In this document: piece after piece, positions 1 through 12,394 of the stretch
How the letters are laid out: each line of letters starts with the position of its first letter
Position numbering within the stretch: position 1 is the first letter of the stretch
Source: Siderastrea siderea
Taxonomy: Eukaryota > Cnidaria > Anthozoa > Scleractinia > Rhizangiidae
Assembly (NCBI GenBank): GCA_964030785.1
Contig: OZ034977.1
Span: 33,989,152 to 34,053,151, forward strand
Length of the DNA stretch: 64,000 nucleotides
Reading direction: 5' to 3'
Made by a program: the position numbers and the translations under genes
Notes under the pieces: generated by a model
The model's database searches: none
Seen by the model: only the letters and a program-made list of their open reading frames with translations
Told to the model about the DNA's origin: nothing

Positions 1-560
1 TATCATAGCGTGTTTTTATAACGAAATAAGGCCTCTTTTTGTTCGGTACATAGGGGAAGTCCACACGTGGTCGTAACATCGTAACAGCGTATTTATTTAA
101 TAATCGTAAAAGCGTAACATCGTAAGAACGTAACATCGTAACAGTGGTAACATCGTAACATCTTAAATTCTTAACAACGTAATGTTGTAACATCTTACCA
201 TCGCAACAGCGTAACGTGTTAACAGATGTGATATTGGACGACTAATAAGTAGTTGCGTGTACCCATTGACTCATGTTCCGGCAAACAGGTTAAATTTATG
301 TAGTAATGTCGTAACACAGTACCTAACGTCATGTTTTTCTTGTGTTGGACGAATTGATTACCTATTATTTTGGTGGAACAAGGATTACCATCATCACAGC
401 AAACACTTTAAGTACATGAAAAAGTGTTAAAATTTTCAACAATATGACAAAAAAACCTTTCGTTATCAAAGAAGGCACTCCTACAATGTTACGTCCATTA
501 TTATACACACGTGAACCTGTTACGCAGTTCTATTTTATTACGCTGTGTCGGTTTTACCCT
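1..560. repeat. Degenerate short tandem repeat, GTAACATC-type
   Basis: Short units resembling gtaacatc or gtaacagc recur many times, most densely at about 70-220. The array is degenerate and AT-rich. No exon is visible here, so the upstream NEDD1 exons must lie outside the window. Confidence 0.6.
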
Positions 561-564
561 GGGT

Positions 565-890
565 TTCTGACAGTCGGCATACAGTAGCATCGTAGATGCG
601 TAGAATCGTCCAGTCGTGTAAAAGCAAAGTAAGCCGTAGAAATGTAGATGCGTAGAACGTACAGTGGTATAAAACAAAACTGACAGTCGGCGTACATAAT
701 ATTAGTACTTAGCATCGTACGTGTAGATGTGTAGAATCAGTGGTGTACAGTGGTGTAAAAGCAAAGCGATCCGTAGAAACGTAGATGGGTAGAAACGTAC
801 AGTGGTACAAAACAAAACTAACAGTCGGCGTATAGTAGCATCATAGATGCATAGAATCGTCCAATGGTGTAAAAGCAAAGTGAGTTGTAC
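565..890. repeat. Minisatellite, three copies of about 113-148 bp
   Basis: The motif cagtcggc recurs at 571, 684 and 832. Each copy is followed by gtagatgcgtagaa-like and gtaaaagcaaag-like blocks. The copies differ by substitutions and indels, so the array is old. Confidence 0.7.
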
Positions 891-941
891 AAAGAACTAA
901 GCTGTAGAACCAGTAAAGTGTTTCAGTAATCCCCTTAATTT

Positions 942-1078
942 CCCATTTCAGTGCGTTGTCTAATAAAACATTACTCTACGATCTACGATCTACAACTACA
1001 GGCTTTTTTTCCCATTTCAGTGCATTGTCTAGTATAACATTACTCTACGATCTACGATCTACGATCTACAACTATACG
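942..1078. repeat. Tandem duplication of about 60-70 bp with a tctacga run
   Basis: Two copies of a block starting near tcccatttcagtgc and ending in repeated tctacga heptamers, which differ in heptamer number. The 1080-1330 interval that follows shows nothing I can interpret. Confidence 0.65.
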
Positions 1079-1334
1079 TTTTTGACATAAATATAAAATA
1101 GACGGCCGTAGAAGCATAGTGCTCTACGAGAATCTCTACGCACATTTGAGTGTGCAAAAATGCGACAGGTATATGCTTTGACTGCAAAACATGCCATCAT
1201 TATTGCAATGTTTTGACTCTCTCTATCATAAATAAAGGACAGACATATTCATAAACACGATGTCAGTTTAATGTTAATTGTGATATTGATTCAGTACCAC
1301 TACCACCAAAATTTTCATAACTAGTGGGTCCTCA

Positions 1335-1362
1335 ATTAATAATAATAATAATTAATAATAAT

Positions 1363-1408
<46 letters not shown>

Positions 1409-1414
1409 TAATAA
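1335..1414. repeat. AAT trinucleotide microsatellite
   Basis: An almost pure run of aat units with occasional aatt interruptions, about 70 bp upstream of the first visible NEDD1 exon, in its intron. Confidence 0.9.
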
Positions 1415-1484
1415 TGATATGTACAAGCTCAACCTTTAAGCAGGATTTAATTGCTATTTTGACATTGGTTCCTCTGTCCAACAG

Positions 1485-4400
1485 GCAGTGCGGGACATTC
1501 AGTTTTCACACTTTAAGAAGAGTTTACTTGGTGCTGTCAGTGATGATTCAGCTCTTAATCTGTGGGATTCTAACACTCGTAAACTTTTCACATCATTTGC
1601 GTCAGATCATAAAGCTCCTGCAACTGGCTTGAGCTTCTCACCCATGAACGACATGCTACTTTGCACCGTGGGTCTTGACAAACGAATTGTGTTCTATGAT
1701 GTACAGGGGAGAAAGTAAGTAACATTAACGTTGACTGTGTAATCACTAGTCAAAAAAGACATCCAACACCATATGATTTTAAGTTTATTTCCCACATGTT
1801 ACTGAAACACACTTCGTAAAATAAATGTAATTTTACTGGGCGGAATGTCCTGGGTCGACTCCCTCTAGAAAATCTGCAAAGGACCTTGTAAATCTTGCTT
1901 TTCTTAGTTTGAATGAATTGGATCTTTATTAACTAGCCCCTCTTCTAGGCCACATTGCTGGTGATTGAAGTTAAAAAAAAAGCAACAACAACAACTACGT
2001 TAACATCAACAATAACAACAACAACAAATTAAACATAATATAATAATAATTGATTTTTTCTACTGTACTTTAAATGTTCAGAAGGATCCACCACGTTGTT
2101 TTAAATTTGCCTTTTTTTTGTTCTTTCTGCTTCCACCAAACATAGTGTGAACTGACCCAATAAGCACATATTTAGAAGGAAAATATTTCAAACAGTTGTA
2201 TAAATTGGCTTACTTAAGTCGTTGATATCTCTTATGCAGGTATGGTGGCCAATTCTTTTACTGCACATTTGAAACAGTACATGGTAGCAAACAATCAGAA
2301 AGTTAAAAAAAATTGTGAACTTCAACTTTTATTTCACGGGTGTCACCTTTTAAAAACTACATCAAGTGTAGAAACTGTTCATTTTGCAGAAGCTTATGAA
2401 TTACGTTGTATGTTTGTGGTCAGGTCAGTGAAGGTAATGACAGCAGAATCTCCCTTGACATCTGTTGATTTTATGTACGATGGAGCAACCCTTGCAGTGG
2501 GATCAACTAGAGGTAACATTACAAATTAAAATAATGACCTTCCTTTAGGGTTTTAGTAAAGTGACATTGGGAACATATTTTGGATTCCAGTTCTCTGACT
2601 TCAGCAGATAAATTGTCCACCAAATTGTTGAGATTGTAATTCAGGATATTTTTAACTACAGGTAAAATCTTCATCTATGATCTGCGCAGTGGGTCCACTC
2701 CTGTTAATACAACAGTGGCACACAAAACATCTGTCCAATCACTTTCATTCCAATCATCAACCAAGGTTAGTTCTCAAATGTATACTCTAAAATAAATAAC
2801 TTTTTTGAATTAGCTTAAGAAATGCCTAACTACCACATGGGAACACTTTATACGGTCACAGAAAATCATCAACACAATGTAAAATAGAGTGACTGAAGAT
2901 CCCCAGGGAATTACCCAGTATTGGATTGGATTGGAGTTAGGTCTTCATGGACACACAAATGCATTAAACTGCCGCAGCTTAAGCTGGTTTCTGCAGCATG
3001 AGTTGACGAGGAGCATTAAGTAAAAAAAATATTTTCTCTCCTGTGGGTGAGATAGCCATTAAAATGTAGTATAATATTGTAGTGTTATCCACCAGCAGTT
3101 TGTAAGAATTCCCTTTGGCTAATAGTCTGCTACAGTTTTCTTACACCCATTATACATCTGGGCACCAGAGAGAGACAATTTGGTGTGAAGTTTCTTGTCT
3201 CTAAAAAGAGACAACACAAAGCAATGAATGTTGACCCTCTGATTGTTTGAGCAAAAAGTTCAAGAAGCACTTGTCAGTAAATTAACTTCTTTTTTTGCAG
3301 GTTAATAGTTTAACTAGCAACAAGAGCACAAAGCCAAGTTCTGTGCCAAGCAGTAAACCACAAAAGCCTTCTGAGCAGGTTGTGGAAACATCCAAACCTC
3401 CCTCCTCACCAACACCTCAGTCTGAGCAGACTCAAGTGGTACACACACCATCAGTCAAACAAAATGGAGTGAAGGATGACGATGAGGACATTTTCTCACC
3501 TCTTAGAGAAAGTAACTATGTCCTTTGCAGCCAAACCATTTAATTTAGGCATAATCTGTTGCTGGAACCTATGGCAATTGTTTTGTCTTAGGCTCAAGCT
3601 TACGTTTAACTTAGCATTTTCAGGAACTAATCTTGTACAGCTTGATATACATAGCCTGTCAATGGAACATTTTTAGCTTGGTAAATTTCCTGCCAAAATT
3701 ATTTATCAAAGCATTGAAAATGCTTTTGGCTGGAGAGTTCTAATTCCTGGATTGGCTCTTAACAAGAAACCCTCTTTGAGGCTTGAAAATGTGTAATAAT
3801 GATCAAGGCTGAATGATTGTTTTAAATCTTCAGTTAAAACTCCTGTGATTAACAGCAGGCAAGTCACGGTGGCTGGGTCAAGCAACCTCAAGGAAAACAA
3901 CCCTCCAGATGGTAAGAATAGGTTCAATCAACGCACATGTTGTATGTGTGTCATAAGTTTTGGTAAACTTCTTTGCTTTCCTCTGCAAAACAACATGGAT
4001 GATCTTGTGTGTTTTCCAAGTTGGTCCACCTTGTGGATAATTTTTTTGTTGCCTTAACTTGTTCAGCAAAAAACCATTTTGTTTGATAGCCGAAGTTTTG
4101 TCTTCAATGAAAAATGAGATGGAACAAATTGTTTGAAGTTTTGGAAGAGGTAAGGACTTGCATAGAGACTGGTTTGTTTATTGATGGTTATCATGTGGCT
4201 GATAAAATACAGAGTTGAGAGGCTCTTTACTAGCAGCTTTTTTTAAATTCTTTGATAAAAAAGGTTTTTCCTATCTCTTTAAACATAGTCATTGATAAAG
4301 AGCCACAACTCTTTTTCTTGTATCAGTATTATTATTCATTTTGATTGTTTAATTGATAATTCAATGTACTAGGGTTCCATAATTTCACAACATGCATGAT

Positions 4401-7400
4401 AATTTTGCTTTTCTGACAAGTACAATATTTTTTGTATCACCTTTTTTTATATTAGTTGGCATGTAATAATTATTACATTGGCATATTCAGGAAGATGAAC
4501 AACTCATTAAAATGTTAAATAAAATCAACATTGATATTTTTAAACAGTGTTCCACTGAACCACTAGGAATTAAATGTTGGTGTATGTTTACAATTGTTTT
4601 CCTTTTCTTTTGTCTTGAAATCATTTCTTTTCTAGAACTACTATATTTCCTAAATAGTGCTTAGTTTAAGTACTCTTGTGATTTTTGTATGATTGCACAG
4701 GAATAATAAAATACTATTTAAATGAATCTCTAAAACTCTCGCTAATCTCAGTCACTTATCTGCAATTTATCCAGACAATGCAAAGAAGTAAAAATTAATA
4801 TTGCTTGTGGGAGGTAGAAAACATGTCAGTAGTAATGTGAATTGATTGTTTAGAACTTGAGGAACAGCTTACATCTAGATGAATCATGCTCAAAACTATT
4901 AAAAGACTATTAAATAGCCCTAAACATAAACAGATTTCTTCCAATTTTAATGCTTGTGCAGTGATATAAGAATTGTACTCAGCACTCCGCATAACTGGTA
5001 ACAGCCTCTTGACTTTGTTGTGACAGGTTCAAACAGGTACGCAATATGGTGATTGTGAAATAAATAATTAATATATATAATGTACAGTGGTCACAGCTGC
5101 CCATCTGTTTTCAATATTTTCCTTGTTACAGTATCTTCTCTGTGTTGAGAGTAACAGGCTGAAACACTGAAAACTATTATTGATTTAAAATAATTGTGTC
5201 AAATTGCTCCAAAATGTGATCTGGGATATGCCGGGTAGCAATTACATTGCTAAATTTAATTTATGGTAGTTGGAGGAAAACGAGGAGGCTAACTGAATTA
5301 ATTACATACCCTGCTGTTTAAATTGAAGTTTGCAGCTACAAAAATATTAGCAGTAATGTTTGTTATCCCTGACATAAAATGTTTGAAGCCTCTAATAAGT
5401 GATTTAATTTGCTAAATCATTTCTTTAAAGTCATGTAGTAGTCCTATGATGTGGAATTTATCGTATTTATATTTCAAAAACCTGGTGACTATTATGACCT
5501 CTTTGTTTTAAGTTAATATATTTATGGTATCTAAGGCTTTCTTTAAGTTATATCAACCATTCAGTTGTTGATTATTCATGAGTAGCAACACAACAGCACA
5601 ACGCAACACAACCGGCACAACAACACAACACACAGCTAATCCCAACACAACACAACGCAACACAACCGGCACAACAACACAACACACAGCTAATCCCAAC
5701 ACAACACAACGCAACACAACCGGCAAACACACAACTCCAGACATATTTTGCAACAGGCGGTCGAGCTGGTCGATCGACCAAAAACTCCACGGAAAAATTT
5801 GGTCAAAAAACGCTGCACATTTGATCTCCTTTATGGGTTCTTTGTAGTTGTTAAGCATACTCAGAGCATGAAAAAATTAATCTGTGAAGCAAACATTTTA
5901 CGTTTATTTTTAGTTTATTGTTTTTTATACGTTTCATTTTTACTGATTGGAACCTTTCTCATTAGAGCTGAATAATAGGATTTTCTGTCATTTTTTGTTT
6001 TTGATATAAAGATAAATCCTGTTAACTTTATTTATAATAATGTAATAAATTGAAAAAATATATATACTTAAGGTATGTATATCTTACTAGGTAAATCAAA
6101 CTGGAATGGCCTGACTGTATTTTTTATAAGACATAGAAATCTTACCTTGAAGTTCACTTCTCTAATAAATTTGTTTTTCTTACCTCCACAAGTTCCAACA
6201 GTAGGTTTTTTTTCTTTTATTTGCCTTTAGTGACCACAAACAAGTTAAATTAACATTGGAAACTTCTTGTGTTTTAAAGAAAAATCATCATTAAAAACAG
6301 TCATGTTTTTCAAAATTGTCATCATATAAAGAAGCAATTTTGCACTTTGTAAGAACATATTTGGCACTGTCTTATGAGTGTATTAACTGAGATTTTTCAA
6401 TGCATGATGAGAATTTATTAGCCAGAAATTGACCATTGAGTTTACAGGGCTCATACAAGTCGTAAGAAACCATGGAAAAACCAGACTGGACCTTGAAGGC
6501 CTTGAAAAGCACTGAAATTCATGGAAAATAACCTTCCATAATTTTGTGCAAAAATAAAGTAGGCAGTTGTTTTTTGAAAAAAAAAAGGAAGAGAATTTAA
6601 AAAATGGGAGAAATTTAGTGAGTCGGGAAAGAGATCTGGTCGACTGTTAAATTCAACACTAAATTCTGGTCAACTTTTTGGTCCTGCCAAATGTAAACGT
6701 GTCACTGAAGTTGAATTACAAATTAAAATCGAATTACAAGTTAAATCTCATTAGAGTATTAAATTACCAGCTAATTCTGTCAATCAACATGTAAAATAGT
6801 TTGCTGTAAGGTAGTGCTTTAAGCAAAGTTATCATTTTAATTTGTGCCAAGGAAAATTCTTCATAAATAAACGGTTTTATTCCTTGAAGGATCAGGAGTG
6901 TTCTCTCCAATTGGAAGTAACCTATCTGCATCTACTAGCAGTCAGTCACATCGTCCTTCGGGAGTCACGCATACAAACAATAATGCCCTTGATTCACCAA
7001 GGACACTTGGAGTAACAACGGCAGCTGGAACAACTCCCTCAGCCCTGAAAAATGTGCGATCATCCGCTACCAGGTCTCTTACGGAACTAGGCTCTGCTAC
7101 AGATCGGTCACATGACAGTATGCCTAAATCGTATTCAGATACCAGGCTTATTACCAACACCAGACCCTCCTCTGAAGCTAACCTTGGTGGAAGCCTGATA
7201 CCAAGTGCTACTAAGCACCATTCTACAGCGGAACACTCATCAGAGAATTCACGTGGAATAGATGTGAACGGAGACAGCAGACAACCCTTGAGTAGCCTTT
7301 CAACTGAAGCAGAAGGCACTATATCAGCACAAGGAATACATGTAAGTTACTATTTAGAACTAACATTAATAAGACAACAGGTTGTTTGCAGCATGAATCT

Positions 7401-10400
7401 CTTTCCATAGATCAACCATAAAACCTGCTTACAGTTGTTTTGTTACCTCTGACTATAATTTTAACCCTTTTAAGCCTCAGTGGTGCCCAGCATCTTCAAT
7501 TTCTCCCTACGATATATCACTACTTGATCATGAAACTTAGACATCATGAAAATAAAAAAAAAGTGATCAACAAAAATAAAATGTCTAGGTGTTTAATGAA
7601 ATTCTCCCAATTTGTACTGCTTGAGATATATTCAGAGGCCCGAGTTAGAGGAGAATATGCATTTTGATATTGGGAATTAAAGGGTTAGGCCTTAGGAAAA
7701 ACAAAAGGGATTGGTAATAGTATTGCAAGCATGCTGTAACCATGTGCCACAGTCATCAGTAGTAGTCGTAATGTGCATGGAGAATTGGAATTGTGAATTG
7801 TGTGTATGATTGCATCCATGGTAACTGTATTATACTTTGTTGTAGTCTCCACATGGATCCCCATCTCCAGTCAGGAAGACAGCTGATGGGACAGGAGCTG
7901 CTGGTCAGATCACAGCACGTGCTGGAACAGAATCACAATCAGGTTGACAGGAACTGTTTTTAACACATTTACCAATAGTATATGAACTTCACTCTGCTAC
8001 CAATAGTTGTCTCTTAGATATTCCTGCCCAAAGAATGCACGGTCAACTTCAAGATGTCGTATTACTTACATTGTCAATTTGCTGTCACCTGTTTCTGTTA
8101 TAGCCTATGAAAGATGGAATTTACTCTATCCATTGAGGTGGGGGAGTTGGGTTACACGGGATCTTTATTGGTTACCCTCTGTTTATCACCAATATTAAGG
8201 TTTTAAATGTGAACTGAGTTCAGGGTCTTTTAAGTGTTTCCCAACTGCTGTACTGCCAAAGCGTTTGTTCTCTTGTATGAATCAGCTGTTAATCAATAAA
8301 TTCAGGTACTGGGCTTAGGTATGAAGGAGTGTAATGTTTGTACCCATTCATATCAGTCTCACAACATTGTTTTATCACTTTTTAGTGTCACCAGCCCATA
8401 GCTTAATATTTGACAACATAAGGCATAGTACAGACCCACTGCCAAGTGGAGCTGTTGGCATGGCAACCCCTGATGTGGCTGGTGCTGCGGGTAGTGCAGG
8501 AATGTTGCCATTCCAAGTACAGTTCATTAAGAATCTGATTGATGAATCACTGGATGAGTTCAGGTATGAAAAACTCTGTTCAGAAAATAGTACCACCTGG
8601 AGAGATCAGACATGTACTAAACAACTGTGACATTGTAAGGAAAAGATTTTTAATCAACCAGATTTTTTAATCAATAAAATAGAAACTCAAATAGAGCTTA
8701 TCCCAGTCAGTGTTATTTAATGGTCTGATATGAAACTCATTTTTGTAACAAGAAAGCCCAATGGGCATTTTAACTCACCGTTGTGACCCTCCCCACCCCT
8801 AGGTTTCACAAATGTTTGTGCGATCCTGTATTTATACAAACCGTCCTGACGAAAAGTGATTGTGTGACACAATATTTTGACTATAGCGTTACTGGATGAC
8901 GTTATGTTTAAACTCTGATGACTCAGCTTATCTTTCTTATCACTTTACTTTCTGCTGAAAAATGCAAATTCACTCAAACATTGAGTCGGTATAAATTTGC
9001 CCACAACTGAGGATGTTTACAAAGGGATGATAAAATATTTACTGTTGTGCCTAGACCGTGAATACAAACAGTGAACATAGCAGAAGAATCAAAATATAAT
9101 GCTTGATAAACACGAGTTTGAGCAGATCGTCAGAGTCGGGGGCACGTTAAGGCATATCTCATGACGTGATGTTTAAATCTGGTTTGCTAATCTGGAAATC
9201 CCCATGCAAAGTAAACAAGTTGACTCGAAATGGCTATGTAACAGACTACGCACTTACAAAATTACCTCAAACCCAACCAACACCACACGCAAACCACACA
9301 AACTAACTTAAATTCTTGTAACAGCTACCTTATTAATTGATCTCCTTTTTAATGACCTATTCCTTCTTTATGCAATTAAAATCAACTTCTCTCAAATAAA
9401 CGCTCATCTCTCTCCCTTCTCAAGAACTGTGATGTATCGATGGTGCAATCCACTAATTGCATCATCATACTAGTGCCAATTCTTTCTCTCAAATAAACGC
9501 TCATCTCTCTCCCTTCTCAAGAACTGTGATGTATCGATGGTGCAATCCACTAATTGCATCATCATACTAGTGCCAATTCTTTCTCTTCGTAAGCCACCCT
9601 TCCTTACCACGCTAATAAGCTGCAAACACATCTGTCGTTTCTCTCCTCTGCGAAATACAGGTTACCCAATGAGAAAACTTACAAATGAATCCACTTAGGA
9701 AACCATCCCCCCATAAAACGCCAAGGGAAACTGCCTCTCACACAGCACAATATTACACCGCTGCCATACAAAACGCAACTTTCAAAGCAAATGACATTCA
9801 CAGAAGGGTGATACGCTCCTCACATTCACAAATCCTTCCACTCCCACATTTTTGCATCCCTCAAAATGTCAATCCCCATAACAAAACTTCTGCGCTAAAA
9901 AAATTTTCACCATAACCACTTACTAGATCAGGCAACACAGCCAATTTTGCATTCAATCCTATTAGCTGCTTTACTCAGTTGCGCATGCGTTATACAAGAC
10001 AAATACAAAAACCCCAAACTTAACAACCCTTCGCCGTTCATATCTTAAATACTGTAAATTATAAAAGACAAGAATGCACAAAGGTAACATTCAGCAGACT
10101 AATATACCCATGTGTCTTATATAAGACAGTACCGCTCTTGAGTTCCCATGCCACAAGCTTTACAGCACTTTGTTCGTGTGTTAAGCCAACTGAGGCAAAA
10201 AAAACTTTGTCCATTTTGTAATAGAATCCTTTCACTGTTGTACAAATTATTATTTATTAACGTGGATTGAGTTTGTGTGCAAGAATACCCTGATTTTGAA
10301 TTTTAACATTTTTCTTTCTAAATTGATGTTATATGCTTTGAAATGATGACAACCTTTTTTGATAAGTGAACCTTGAAGAAAGACAACTTTCAAACCCTTC

Positions 10401-11526
10401 ACAGCCACAATATTGGCAAAATTTATTGCTACGTGGTTACAAAAAAGAAACAATTATTTCAAACTTCCCCCACTGAGATTTTCTTTTAAAATAGGGGTCA
10501 CAAAGACTTAACAGAATCTGTTGGTACAGTGCCTGCCAGCGTTGTATTTGTCTAATTTCTTTCTTGATGTACTTGCATGATGTATGATGTGGCATGATGT
10601 TGCAACATGACTGTCTTGTGTGCACATGCAGTAAGGACTCGCATACAATTAAAACATCATTATTTTTTGTGTGGTGTAAACAACCTGTAAATCATTGTAG
10701 GAAAGAATTACAAAGAAAGTTCAAGTATTATGTTATGAAGCTTTTGAGGTTATCTTTTGTGTTGAGGCTTTTATTAAAAGTTGTGTGCTTTGTGTTTCAG
10801 GGTGGCCATACACAGAGAGATTGTTAATGTACAAGTTGAGATGCTCAGACAGTTTCAAATTCAACAAGTGAGTTGTGATTTTACTACACTGATGTCATAA
10901 CTAACTTTTCAGTTTTGGTAATGAGCATGCTTTAACTTCTCTCAACCTTTTTTTTAAGAAAATGCGTGCAGAAAATTTTGAAAAATTATCACTGATGTAG
11001 TATCGCCTGAGGACTGGACTCTAATATTTGTTCCATCAGGAACAAATTCTGAGGGCCATTTGAAATTTTTTTAGTGTTGGTTTCTGTCATAAATTGGGCT
11101 TAATTATGGTGGGGTTGCTTGTCCCCCACAGAACCCCCAACCTGTAAGACGAGCCACAGAACCCCCAACCCGCAAGACCAGGTTGTTCTTTTCATTTGGC
11201 ACCTAACCTGCAGAACAATCTGGCATGGTTGTGCTTGCCAGGGGAACAATGCTCCCCTCAGCATATTGGAGGGGGTGGGTCATTAAGTCTTCTAAGTCAG
11301 CTTCTGCTACAACAGGGCACAACACCAAGGGCCAATGATTTGGTTTCTGTCTTTGAGCACTCTTGCAAAATTTGAAGTTGACCAAGAATGCTGTTGAAGT
11401 ATGATTTGCTTTTTCAAACAGAATGAACTTAAGGGGCTTATAGAAAAATATTCTGTAAATGAAGCATTGGTGACAGAGATTGAGCGTCTAAAGGAAGAGA
11501 ACAACAGACTCAAATCAAAATACTGA
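1485..11526 (+). CDS. NEDD1: NEDD1, gamma-tubulin ring complex targeting protein (5'-partial)
   Basis: Ten coding exons: 1485-1714, 2424-2512, 2662-2765, 3301-3511, 3834-3911, 6890-7341, 7846-7942, 8386-8563, 10801-10867 and 11422-11526. All phases agree and the gene ends at TGA 11524-11526. The first three exons encode WD40 repeats, including the motifs LNLWDSNT, DKRIVFYDVQ, MYDGATLAVGSTRG and FIYDLRSG, which match NEDD1. The middle exons are a Ser/Pro/Thr-rich linker containing SPLRE, VFSPIGS and SPHGSPSP. The last exons give the helical C-terminal region (FQVQFIKNLIDESLDEFR, then a short coiled coil with EIERLKEENNRLK), which in NEDD1 binds the gamma-tubulin complex. In the family the protein acts at centrosomes and spindles in microtubule nucleation. 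The start codon and first exons lie upstream of the window. The AATAAA at 11982 is a plausible poly(A) signal. Function is from the family; splice sites are read directly. Confidence 0.92.
5586..5732. repeat. 54-bp minisatellite in a NEDD1 intron
   Basis: The ccggc landmark recurs at 5612, 5666 and 5720, an exact 54-bp period over about 2.7 copies. The unit is mostly aacaca and caacg words, which leaves long spurious open frames on both strands. Confidence 0.9.
7458..7687. mobile_element. Probable MITE with TTAACCCTTT termini, in a NEDD1 intron
   Basis: The segment begins with ttttaacccttttaag and ends with attaaagggttagg, so its ends are inverted. It lies wholly in the intron between 7341 and 7846. 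Related termini occur at 27544-27765, and one-ended matches near 19518 and 24054. No target duplication is clear. Confidence 0.5.
8564..10800. other. 2.2-kb NEDD1 intron, no gene seen apart from a duplication
   Basis: This intron has no recognisable coding exon. Part of it (about 8760-10200) is richer in CA and CAC words than its surroundings, which suggests an unrecognised mobile element. It includes the perfect 97-bp tandem duplication listed separately. Confidence 0.5.
9391..9584. repeat. Perfect tandem duplication, two copies of 97 bp
   Basis: The block beginning ctcaaataaacgctc at 9391 is repeated at 9488 with no visible difference. The identity implies either a very recent duplication or an assembly artefact. 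Confidence 0.9.
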
Positions 11527-11651
11527 AAGAGATACATGGTAAGAGGATAATGTGGGCACATGTTAAAAGAAATGTTTGTCTAACGTCTAACATGGCTTTG
11601 AAGTCAACAGTGTACTCTCATCATATGATTGTGTATTTTCTGTTTTGAAGT

Positions 11652-11784
11652 ATGTGTTGTGGTTCAATTTTATCCTTGGTTCAATTTTTATTCGCCTTTG
11701 TTTTAAGCTCATTACCACATTACCATAGACAAAAACAAAGGAAAATAAAAATTGAACCAAGGATGAAATTGAACCACAACATAT
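11652..11784. mobile_element. Long-hairpin MITE of about 133 bp
   Basis: The left arm (from tgttgtggttcaattt through ccttggttcaattttt) is the reverse complement of the right arm (aaaaattgaaccaagg through attgaaccacaaca), with a few mismatches over about 50 bp per arm. It lies just 3' of NEDD1. No clear target duplication was found. Confidence 0.75.
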
Positions 11785-11981
11785 CCAATGCCAGCCATAT
11801 TTTTTGGGCCTGAGCTTAGAATTCTTTAGTATTTTAATTGTGTCAGGCATCCTGGTTAATGACTCTTGTCTTCTGTGGCTACACCCAAATAATAGCTATT
11901 TGTGTAATTTTTTGTGCCTTTTTTTACCTTGACCTTTACAACTGATGTCTTAGAGTAGGTCTTGTTTTGTCTTTTGTCTTT

Positions 11982-11987
11982 AATAAA
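11982..11987 (+). terminator. Candidate NEDD1 polyadenylation signal
   Basis: AATAAA lies about 455 bp after the NEDD1 stop and is followed by T/G-rich sequence. No closer canonical hexamer was noticed on this strand. Position only; usage is unproven. Confidence 0.4.
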
Positions 11988-12174
11988 CTGGTGTAAAAAT
12001 TTATAATGAGTGAAGACTGGCATATACCAACCCTTTATGTGTACTTACAGCTGTACAGTTCCAGCTGTAATAATATTTTTGAAAAGTAATGTACCAGTCT
12101 TCAGAAAGAAATGGCCCCTGAAACAAGCTTCCTCTCCAAAAGCAATTGATGTTTCCAAAACAAACAACCACCTC

Positions 12175-12394
12175 ACAGAGTTATATTGTGTTGCAGTTCC
12201 AGAAAATATCCATACTCCTGCCACTGAGGTTTTTTTGGTTTGAACCCCCACCCCTCTGGCAATTCCAGTTTTAATAGGCTCATACTTTCCTTTAAAAATT
12301 TTGGCCTTCAAGCCCCCCCTCCCACTCAGAATTCCCAATGACCCTCTGTTGTGGGGGTATGGATATTTTCTGGAACCACACAGTGTAACTTCTG
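12175..12394. mobile_element. Inverted-repeat element with ttccagaaaatatccat arms
   Basis: The motif ttccagaaaatatccatac, about 20 bp from the left end, reappears inverted near 12356-12375. The surrounding 15-20 bp (agttatattgtg against agttacactgtg inverted) also match. The centre is rich in C and G runs. It is a non-autonomous element with arms of about 40 bp and no coding capacity. Confidence 0.75.

Noticed and set aside
565..890. CRISPR-like repeat array
   Set aside because: Units are long, degenerate and tandem without unique spacers, and the genome is clearly animal.
5553..5858. Cys/Val/Leu-rich frames on the - strand and Thr/Asn-rich frame on the + strand
   Set aside because: Both come from the 54-bp minisatellite inside a NEDD1 intron.
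6942..7319. 125-residue - strand frame
   Set aside because: It is antisense to the large NEDD1 linker exon, whose + strand phases fit both neighbours.
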